Source: JACKIP01 sp963710165
GTDB lineage: Bacteria > Pseudomonadota > Alphaproteobacteria > Micavibrionales > Micavibrionaceae
Length of the DNA: 64,000 nt
Direction: 5' to 3'
Assembly: GCA_963710165.1 (NCBI GenBank)
Contig: CAVPYZ010000002.1
Span: 124,001 to 188,000, forward strand
Numbering within the stretch: the stretch's first letter is position 1; every line of letters starts with the position of its first letter. The notes under the pieces are model-generated. The model was not told where the DNA came from. It ran no database searches and was given only the letters and a program-made list of their open reading frames with translations. Below are positions 55,125-61,876 of the stretch, piece after piece. Made by a program: the position numbers and the translations under genes.

Positions 55125-55887
55125 CTAAACATCAAAATATATATTGAAAATAGACAAAGCTAGTTCTTTTGAAATCTTTTTATCCTTTACTAAGGGCCAG
55201 TCATTTATACCGACGCTGTAGATGGATGTGGGCCAATTATGGCGAAATGAGACAGGGATTTTCGTCCAGCCTAAGCTTGCTAAAACGGCCAGGCGATGTT
55301 TGCCGCCACGAACAAAAAAGCGATAGTCGTTTTCTGAAACGAGGCCATATCCCTCAATGTCACCATGCATATCCGGTAGAAACCCATATTTTTGGATAGA
55401 TGATCGCGTATTGATTAAACGTTTATATTCAAGCGCGATTTTTTCAGGAGTTGCCGGACCATAATATGATACGCCATGTGTTGCGTCCAAACCAAGTTCC
55501 CCAGGTGGAGGGAGCCGCTTATCTCTTGCGATCCACGGAATTTCCCATGGTGGTAAATCTTCCCCCAGCAACCCTTCAGAATTTAATGCATACATCTCGA
55601 CTAAATTGGATGGTTGAAAGTCGGTATAGAATTTTTTGAGCTTATCTGGCCCTGATTTCATTGCTGTAACAAATGGATGAGCGTCATTGAAAGGTCGCGC
55701 ACCTGCAATACGGACTTTTTCAATCAGGAATCATCATACGTACAGGCTTTGATTCCATGCGATAACTTTGAAAAACAAAGTCATCGCGATTAGATATTTC
55801 TTTGGTTATTTTAGGTTTAGTCTGACGCTTTGACTTTAAAAAATAACGTATTTTTTGCTTTGCGTTTTTAATCGGAGTTTTCCTCAT
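55125..55887 (-). CDS. ParB/sulfiredoxin-like fold protein, interrupted by a frameshift near 55735
   Basis: The upper frame starts at ATG 55887 with a basic segment (RKTPIKNAKQKIRYF) and stops after VRMMIPD. The lower frame continues IEKVRIAGARPFNDAHPF before its first ATG, so the gene clearly extends across. Removing one base joins them into 253 residues. The motif FFVRGGKHRLAVLASLGW, then IPV, resembles the GxHR signature of ParB-like nuclease folds. The function is unknown. Similar proteins occur near cell-surface glycan genes in some Alphaproteobacteria (recalled, not verified). Confidence 0.65.
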
Positions 55888-56029
55888 ATGAGATGTACAT
55901 ATAATTGTTATTAGATACGTCAGTCACGTAACTATAATATATTTGAAACTTACTTTAAAATCATTTTCGGAACTTTAATTTCTACAGGTCGTTTGATAAT
56001 CATAACTATTTTCACAGGAGAAAATTATA

Positions 56030-56473
56030 ATGACTAAATTCAAACAAACAATGATGAGTACACTTGTTGCGACAGGCTTACTTTTTTCCGCAGGTAGCTC
56101 ATTTGCTAAAAAAACGGATACCATGGTTAAACTTAATGACGGCGCGACAGTATCGGTTTCCGGTACAATCAAAAAAGTTGCGGCGAATGAATTTCATCTG
56201 GATTATGGGCAAGGTACAATCCCTGTCGAATTCGATAACTGGTATTGGGAAGGCACAAATGCCAATTACCTCACCAATTATTTCAAAGCCGGCGATATGG
56301 TAACGGTAAATGGTGAAGTTGAAGACGGTTTCTTTACAAGTAAAGAAATTATCGCAACGAAAGTCACTAAAATTGATCCGGCATCATTTAATGTCGCGAT
56401 GAATGATTATTTGAGCAGAACGGTGTACGAATATACGCCCGGTAAAATGTCTACATTGAAAATTAAAAAATAA
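56030..56473 (+). CDS. Periplasmic OB-fold protein
   Basis: 147 residues with a signal peptide (about 1-26, SSFAKKT), then a single beta-rich domain (VSVSGTIKKVAANEFHLDYG, then DMVTVNGEVEDGFFTSKEI) typical of small bacterial OB-folds. AGGAG precedes the ATG and a hairpin terminator follows the stop, so it is a monocistronic gene. The ligand is unknown. Confidence 0.72.
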   Translation: MTKFKQTMMSTLVATGLLFSAGSSFAKKTDTMVKLNDGATVSVSGTIKKVAANEFHLDYGQGTIPVEFDNWYWEGTNANYLTNYFKAGDMVTVNGEVEDGFFTSKEIIATKVTKIDPASFNVAMNDYLSRTVYEYTPGKMSTLKIKK

Positions 56474-56480
56474 ATATTTT

Positions 56481-56508
56481 AAAAGCGCCGATCAGGCGCT
56501 TTTTTTTA
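56481..56508 (+). terminator. Rho-independent terminator after the OB-fold gene
   Basis: Stem AAAGCGCC/GGCGCTTT with a 5-nt loop (GATCA), followed by eight T on the plus strand. It lies 8 bp after the OB-fold stop and reaches the last codon of the convergent MATE gene, so it may serve both directions. Confidence 0.85.
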
Positions 56509-57897
56509 ATGCACGATAGAATTATTAATTGAAAAGTATCCTATCACGACGGCACTAATAATATTCGCAGCGGCGATCGCATAAAGCACATACGTAACAT
56601 CGTTATAGAATAATGTAGATACATAAACGAGCGGAATATAGAGAAGACCGCACCGTACCAGATAACATACAAATCCGATATAGGGGTGACCGATAGCATT
56701 GAAACATCCTGCTGCAATAATTGAGATACCATATCCTGCTAGTGTCAGACTTATGATATGAAGATAAAGAGCAATTTCTTCTTTTGTTTCCGCATCCGAT
56801 GAGAATTGCGTTGCGATAATGTCGCCCAGAAACCAGAACGCCCCAAATAAGAATATTGACCAGACAAAACAAACCAAATAGCTATCTTTGAGTGCCTTTC
56901 TAATTCTGTCATATTTTCTTGCGCCCCAATTTTGCCCCGAAAAGGGACCGATTGCCGAGGAAAGTGCCAACATAATAATACAAGCAAAAGATTCTATGCG
57001 CGTTGCGGCGCCAAATGCTGCAACGCTACTATCCCCGTATTGAGAGAGTAATGACGTCGCAACCCCGATACATACGGGATAGAACATATTCCCTGCCGCG
57101 GCGGGAACGGCTATTTTAATGATCTCTAACCAGGATGAGACTATTTCTTTGATAGGAGGGATAATAAACGCCACCATTTTTTCTCTGAAAATAATAATAC
57201 ATAGTGCGAATATAAAGACGAAAATGCGCGCAATTAAAGTCGCAACAGCCGCGCCCTCAATATGTAATTCAGGAAAAAAGCCCCATCCGAAAATGAATGC
57301 AGGTGTTAGTGCGATATTGACCGAGGCGGAGCCAATCATAATTAAACTTGGCCAGAAAGCGTCACCGGCGGCGCGTATCAGGCCGTTACTAACAATTGGT
57401 ATAACGAGGAAAGGCATTGAAATATACCATATCTGCATATAACGCACGATCAGTTCCAGCACTTCACCGCTTGCGCCTATAAATGAGAAGAGGGGGCGTA
57501 TGAGTAAGTATCCTAAAATCGAGGCTGGAATAACAAATAGAAATGACAGAATAAGGCTATCTGTGGATAATCGACGTGTACGTTCTTTGTTTTTTTCACC
57601 AATAGATCTTGAAACAACGCTTGCCGCACCTGCGCTTAACCCAATCGCCAGACTGGTTATGGTCAAGGTGACAGGAAAGGTGAAGGAGAGCGCGGCGAGG
57701 GGCTGTGTACCCAGTTTACTCACGAAGTATGTATCTACCAGTGAAATGGATAAGACAGCCGCAATACCTAGGGTCATTGGGGCGCTTAACCTGTAAAGAT
57801 TGAGCGGAACTGAACCTGTTGTTAAATCCTTGCGATCATCCGACAAATCCTTATTCCATAATATCAATAAAGATTCTGTAACGCGGCGCGCTGTCAC
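56506..57897 (-). CDS. MATE family multidrug exporter
   Basis: 463 residues from a GTG at 57897, or 446 from a TTG at 57846. The later start avoids a 47-bp overlap with the upstream gene and is nearer the family start (LTTGSVPLNLYRLSAPMTLG). Twelve membrane helices in two similar halves and the sequences VDTYFVSKLGTQPLAALSF and QNWGARKYDRI match the DinF/NorM group. The substrate is unknown. It lies downstream of the AMIN lipoprotein. Confidence 0.88.
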   Translation of the reverse strand: MTARRVTESLLILWNKDLSDDRKDLTTGSVPLNLYRLSAPMTLGIAAVLSISLVDTYFVSKLGTQPLAALSFTFPVTLTITSLAIGLSAGAASVVSRSIGEKNKERTRRLSTDSLILSFLFVIPASILGYLLIRPLFSFIGASGEVLELIVRYMQIWYISMPFLVIPIVSNGLIRAAGDAFWPSLIMIGSASVNIALTPAFIFGWGFFPELHIEGAAVATLIARIFVFIFALCIIIFREKMVAFIIPPIKEIVSSWLEIIKIAVPAAAGNMFYPVCIGVATSLLSQYGDSSVAAFGAATRIESFACIIMLALSSAIGPFSGQNWGARKYDRIRKALKDSYLVCFVWSIFLFGAFWFLGDIIATQFSSDAETKEEIALYLHIISLTLAGYGISIIAAGCFNAIGHPYIGFVCYLVRCGLLYIPLVYVSTLFYNDVTYVLYAIAAANIISAVVIGYFSINNSIVH

Positions 57898-58846
57898 TTG
57901 TTAAAGCGCCCTGATTAACAATTTTTACAGGCTTTTTAAACGAAACATAGAGGAGGGTCTCTCCGGTATTTGCATTTGTTTGGGCTGTATACGACTCTAT
58001 AATTGGATTGGAGCCATAATTCTTCGACATGGCACCTGTCCATACTGATTTTGGTAACGTAATTTTCAAAATCTCCCCTGACGGGTCAAGGTCGGTCGCG
58101 TAACTTGTTCTGCCGGAAGCATCAATAACCAAGCGCGTATAATCGCTGTGCTCACCATAACGGAATTTGGTCAGGCTTGTATTACCATTACTGTCTTTCG
58201 CAGGAGGGGGCGGGGCGCTTGCGATCTTTTTCGGTACCGGAGCAGGTTTGGCGACGTCTTTCTTTGGAACGGGAATAACCGGCACTACGGGTACTGGTTT
58301 TGGCGCAACTTGTGCGGGCGGCGTTGCTATATTTAATGGCTCAGGAGTTGTTTGTAGCGGGTCATTCTGTAGTGTTGCAAATTGCGGCGAGCTTTCAGGT
58401 ATTCCGACATCGTCATTTAATAAATTTATTAATTGCTGCATATCTCTTTCGATGGCAACAAGACGAATAATTTCAGGTTTTATTGATTCGTACTCTCGCC
58501 TGAAATCTTTTACAGCATCTTCCAATCGGTCAAAGCGTCTGTCCGTATCGCGAATATTCTCGGAAAACAGCTTATCAACATTAACGCCTTTCATTCCTTT
58601 CAATCCCTCCAGCTTTTGTCTGGGGTTGGCATCACCTTCGCGCATACCGGGGGGCAGGGTAAGAGCCTCATCATCGTCGCGGGTCAAGGTGGATTGGGGA
58701 TTGAGCGAATTACCATTCTCGTCAAAATCTGATTGAGTTTCACAAGATAAAAGAAGGAAAGAGCATAATATTAGAGCGAACATAGAGAGGTATGCCTTCA
58801 ATGATTGAAAGCGTACAGCTACGATATGTTTTACTTCGAATGTCAT
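57851..58846 (-). CDS. AMIN-domain lipoprotein
   Basis: 331 residues. A lipoprotein signal ends LLLSC (Cys about 34). A short coiled coil (about 100-150, RDTDRRFDRLEDAVKDFRREYES) and a Pro/Val/Lys-rich linker (about 175-220) precede a C-terminal AMIN-like domain (about 230-331, YTRLVIDASGRTSYATDLDP and YRIFIDIME). AMIN domains target proteins to peptidoglycan or secretin complexes. It is divergent from the pilus locus; the exact start is uncertain. Confidence 0.78.
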   Translation of the reverse strand: MTFEVKHIVAVRFQSLKAYLSMFALILCSFLLLSCETQSDFDENGNSLNPQSTLTRDDDEALTLPPGMREGDANPRQKLEGLKGMKGVNVDKLFSENIRDTDRRFDRLEDAVKDFRREYESIKPEIIRLVAIERDMQQLINLLNDDVGIPESSPQFATLQNDPLQTTPEPLNIATPPAQVAPKPVPVVPVIPVPKKDVAKPAPVPKKIASAPPPPAKDSNGNTSLTKFRYGEHSDYTRLVIDASGRTSYATDLDPSGEILKITLPKSVWTGAMSKNYGSNPIIESYTAQTNANTGETLLYVSFKKPVKIVNQGALTSDSAPRYRIFIDIME

Positions 58847-59045
58847 CCGGTTATAGATTACCCGCCGCAGATATACGGCTTTGATTAATATAGACTCTTA
58901 CCTAACATAAGCGTACAGGCGGCAGAATATACGGTCAAGCAAAGTTAGAAGTGACTCTGGGAAAATATCTTATTGTTATTTTCTTTTGGGCTTTTCTTTT
59001 TCTTTGTAATTCTTATAATAAATCAATCTATGGATGATTTATATA

Positions 59046-59516
59046 ATGAAAAAACTACTTAAAAACATTTTATTTATTGCACTATATTCAGTTGCATGCA
59101 CACATATTTCGTACGCTCAGGTCATTACAACTCTTCAGCCTATGTCCTTTGGCACAGCGATCGTTACGAATAACGACATACCGCATGAGATTAATTTAGC
59201 GGCGGATGGCAGTTATTCCGCCGACTCGGAATTTGTATTTTTATCGCCCCCTCAACAAGGTATTTATCGCCTTGTTGTGTTTCCGCCAAGTATTACAAAT
59301 ATAAACAGTATTTTCGTCACTATTGACCAACAAATGCAAGGCGCAGGTGAGGATTTTATTATAGATAATTTTGATATCGATAGCGCCCCGCAAACGTCTA
59401 TTCTGGGCGATTTGGAAATTGAGATAGGCGCACGATTGCGCACAACGGGAAGCGGCGTTAATTACACACCATTAGCAACATATAATGCTCTTATGACATT
59501 AAATATTATCTACTAA
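59046..59516 (+). CDS. DUF4402 pilus subunit
   Basis: 156 residues from the ATG at 59046, chosen because it starts the signal peptide (MKKLLKNILFIALYS). An ATG four codons earlier is possible. The mature protein is beta-rich with the DUF4402 features: PMSFGTAIV near the start and RLRTTGSGVNYTPLATYNA before the terminal strand LTLNIIY. Such proteins are fimbrial subunits that complete their fold by donor-strand exchange. The 3' end is followed by a weak hairpin at 59515-59532. Confidence 0.78.
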   Translation: MKKLLKNILFIALYSVACTHISYAQVITTLQPMSFGTAIVTNNDIPHEINLAADGSYSADSEFVFLSPPQQGIYRLVVFPPSITNINSIFVTIDQQMQGAGEDFIIDNFDIDSAPQTSILGDLEIEIGARLRTTGSGVNYTPLATYNALMTLNIIY

Positions 59517-59532
59517 CCTGAAGGGGCAGGTT
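59515..59532 (+). terminator. Weak hairpin after the first DUF4402 gene
   Basis: AACCTG and CAGGTT (6-bp perfect stem, 6-nt loop AAGGGG) overlap the stop codon and are followed by TTATCTTT. The stem is short and the T-run imperfect, so it may only attenuate transcription into the next subunit gene. Confidence 0.4.
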
Positions 59533-59590
59533 TTATCTTTCCTAATGACGAACAACTCTTTATATTCAAAGAGGAATTTTTGGAAAAGAT

Positions 59591-60063
59591 ATGAAATATA
59601 TTATCGTTGTTTTTATAAGTGTTTTTGGAAGCTATTTAGCTTTTTGCAATCATGCATCTGCACAAACGATTACTCAATTGGAATTACTTGATTTCGGCAG
59701 GGCTATTGTTGCGGATAACGATGATCGTTATGTTTTGCGCGTCAGGCCGAATAACAATTTGGGTCGGGTTGACGCAGCATATACGATCATTACTCCCCCG
59801 ACACGCGGACTTTATTTATTATCAGGTGCGCCGCCCAATACAGCCATAACCAGCGTTACTGTGACTTTAGACGGTCAAATGAGTGGCCCTGGTGTCGATT
59901 TCAGGTTAGGCGGCTTTCAAACGAGGCACGATCCCACTACTGATGCTTCTGGAGAAGCTTCTTGGTTGAGCTTGGCGGGCGAATTCGGACAACGGGTAAT
60001 GGTACGCCTTACACACCGAATGCAACTTTCAATGGTACATTAACAATGAATATTATTTATTAA
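59591..60063 (+). CDS. DUF4402 pilus subunit, interrupted by a frameshift near 59955
   Basis: The open frame from ATG 59591 runs to 60043 but its C-terminus is unrelated to the family. After about 59955 the neighbouring frame gives FLVELGGRIRTTGNGTPYTP, then NATFNGTLTMNIIY, ending at TAA 60061-60063. It matches the upstream subunit's ARLRTTGSG...YTPLATYNALMTLNIIY. Adding one base gives 157 residues, against 156 in the paralogue. A signal peptide (about 1-25, ASAQT) is present. It is the second DUF4402 subunit before the chaperone, 12 bp away. Confidence 0.75.
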
Positions 60064-60075
60064 AAAAGGAAAATT

Positions 60076-60921
60076 ATGATGTTTAAAAAAGCACACTTCT
60101 TTTTTGCACTAACTATTTTTACAGTATTAATAGTAAGCGCAACAAACTTGAGAGCAAATCTGTTGATATCGCCTTTACAAGTCACTATGGAAGGGCGTGA
60201 TAGATCAAATGAAATTGTTCTTGTAAATCCTAGTAATGATACAAATACATATCGGATTAGCTGGACGCAACTTTATCAGCAAGAAGGCAATGGGGGTTAC
60301 CTCGATGCGACCGAAGAACAAAAAGAACAAAATACTGATTTGTCAGATTTTGCGATCTTTAGCCCTAGGCAAATCACATTGAAACCAAATGAAACGCAAG
60401 TTGTACGTGTCGGTGTACGTCGCCCCGCAGATCTTACCGATGGGGAATATAAATCACATTTAAGATTCGAAATCATCCCTAGTCTGTCTGTACGCGAAGA
60501 GACATTTAATGAACTAGGGGAAAAAGAGAACTCCCTGGGTGCCCAGATATACACATCATATTCAATACCCATTGTTTATCGTTCAGGCAGCTATGACGCT
60601 TCCTTTACAATTGGTGAGCCGTCATTTTCACTAAATGAGAAAACATCTCGCGTGATTGTAAATGTGCCGATCACACGTACTGGTATCCACGGTGCTGTCG
60701 GGCAAATTTTGGTTTATTACACACCAAATGGAGGCGAACGTAAGCTTATTTCGCAATATGGAAACGCAAGTATTTTCAATGAAATCACGACCAGAAACTT
60801 TAAAATTAATACAACAGAGAGCCAACTTAATCCCGGCACTCTTCTTATTCAGTATTACAAAGCTGAGGGTAATAAAAATGAATATACGTTGCTAACTGAA
60901 AAAAGCTTCCCGGTCAGATAA
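60076..60921 (+). CDS. PapD-like periplasmic pilus chaperone
   Basis: 281 residues (279 if the second ATG is used; AAGGA precedes both). A signal peptide (about 1-27, TNLRANL) is followed by two Ig-like domains. LLISPLQVTMEGRDRSNEIVL and the strand with conserved Arg in TYRISW precede TLKPNETQVVRVGVRRPAD, the typical chaperone G1 region. It holds pilus subunits for delivery to the usher. A bidirectional terminator follows. Confidence 0.88.
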   Translation: MMFKKAHFFFALTIFTVLIVSATNLRANLLISPLQVTMEGRDRSNEIVLVNPSNDTNTYRISWTQLYQQEGNGGYLDATEEQKEQNTDLSDFAIFSPRQITLKPNETQVVRVGVRRPADLTDGEYKSHLRFEIIPSLSVREETFNELGEKENSLGAQIYTSYSIPIVYRSGSYDASFTIGEPSFSLNEKTSRVIVNVPITRTGIHGAVGQILVYYTPNGGERKLISQYGNASIFNEITTRNFKINTTESQLNPGTLLIQYYKAEGNKNEYTLLTEKSFPVR

Positions 60922-60923
60922 AA

Positions 60924-60948
60924 AAAAGGCGCTCAAAAAGCGCCTTTT
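60924..60948. terminator. Bidirectional terminator between chaperone and DUF4402 pilin genes
   Basis: AAAAGGCGC and GCGCCTTTT form a 9-bp stem with a 7-nt loop (TCAAAAA). There is an A-run before and a T-run after, so it can end both the plus-strand chaperone transcript and the minus-strand pilin transcript. Confidence 0.85.
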
Positions 60949-60971
60949 CAAATTTATGATATTGCTAAAAA

Positions 60972-61559
60972 TTAATAAGCAAATTCGACTGTTACAGTAG
61001 CATCTGTAAATGGCGTTGCAGCGGCTGGTGTTCCGGAAATTGTAATCGTTCCACCGAAACCAACTGTTTCATCTACACCTGCAGCCTGTACATTGATAAC
61101 CTCAGTCGGGTCAAATACAGTGGGAAGTGTTCCACTATTACCGTTACCGTCAGCATATGTAATCGCTGATAGTGTTAATGTAGGCTCTGAAAAACTAGAC
61201 AATGTTACTTGACGTAGCTGCACATCGCCGGTTATAGGTGAGTTTACTTCAATACTACCTGCTGTGGCCGGCGGCACTGTATTCGTTACAGTAGAGGCTG
61301 TTACACCACCAACGGTACCGACTGTGGGTGCGCCGACAGTCGCTGCTTGTATAATAGTAGGTGTCTCTACACCCGCTCTAACGACGGCCCATGTCCCGAA
61401 GTCCAGAATATCACCTGCGGTGGCACTCAATGCTGCGGCTGTTGTAAATGTTGATCCAAACGTGGCAGTTGCCTGAGCATGTGCCTGGTTGGCGCCAAAT
61501 CCTAGGGCCATTACCGCGACGCCAGCTAAGGCTATCTTTTTTATGTTAGTCACTTTCAT
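60972..61559 (-). CDS. DUF4402 pilin (likely major subunit)
   Basis: 195 residues with a signal peptide (about 1-28, ANQAHAQA) and a Thr/Ala/Val-rich beta structure with DILDFGTWAVV near the start and VTVEFAY at the end, the DUF4402 pattern. AAGGAG lies 8 bp before the ATG, a strong ribosome-binding site. Together with low complexity and its own transcript, this suggests the abundant shaft pilin (inference). It is convergent with the chaperone and divergent from the usher-like gene. Confidence 0.82.
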   Translation of the reverse strand: MKVTNIKKIALAGVAVMALGFGANQAHAQATATFGSTFTTAAALSATAGDILDFGTWAVVRAGVETPTIIQAATVGAPTVGTVGGVTASTVTNTVPPATAGSIEVNSPITGDVQLRQVTLSSFSEPTLTLSAITYADGNGNSGTLPTVFDPTEVINVQAAGVDETVGFGGTITISGTPAAATPFTDATVTVEFAY

Positions 61560-61876
61560 TAGGTTTCTCCTTGAAGTTAAGTTAAAAAGTGGTGGTGTGG
61601 TGGTCGAAATATAAAACCGAATTAATTGTAATCTTTAATTTCTTCCAGATCAATAGTTGATCATTTTGTTGTAATACCTTGTGAATATTACTAAAAATCC
61701 TTTCCTACCTTAGTATATTTTGAAATTAGTTAAAAAGTTATTTAAATTTTGATTCTATTTAAAATCAAAAGTATAGATGTTCAAAAACGGTGTTCCGTAC
61801 TAAAATGCTTTCAGTAACTGGCACATTCTTTGCGTATAGGCCTTATACTATAAGCTTTTATTCAGGCTGTTCTTTT
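61560..61876. other. 317-bp intergenic region between pilin and usher-like gene
   Basis: AT-rich region holding the strong ribosome-binding site of the pilin (minus) at its left end and a sigma-54 promoter for the usher-like gene (plus) at 61818-61834. No other gene, repeat or RNA is seen. Confidence 0.7.
61818..61834 (+). promoter_or_regulatory. Sigma-54 (-24/-12) promoter of the usher-like gene
   Basis: CTGGCACATTCTTTGCG: the -24 GG (61820-61821) and -12 GC (61832-61833) are exactly 10 nt apart, with TGGCAC and TTTGC close to the RpoN consensus. It lies about 43 bp before the ATG at 61877. No enhancer-binding activator gene is in the window. Confidence 0.65.

Noticed and set aside
58167..58736. 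189-codon open frame opposite the AMIN lipoprotein
   Set aside because: It mirrors the coding gene on the other strand, and its Gly/Ser-rich product comes from the Pro-rich linker.
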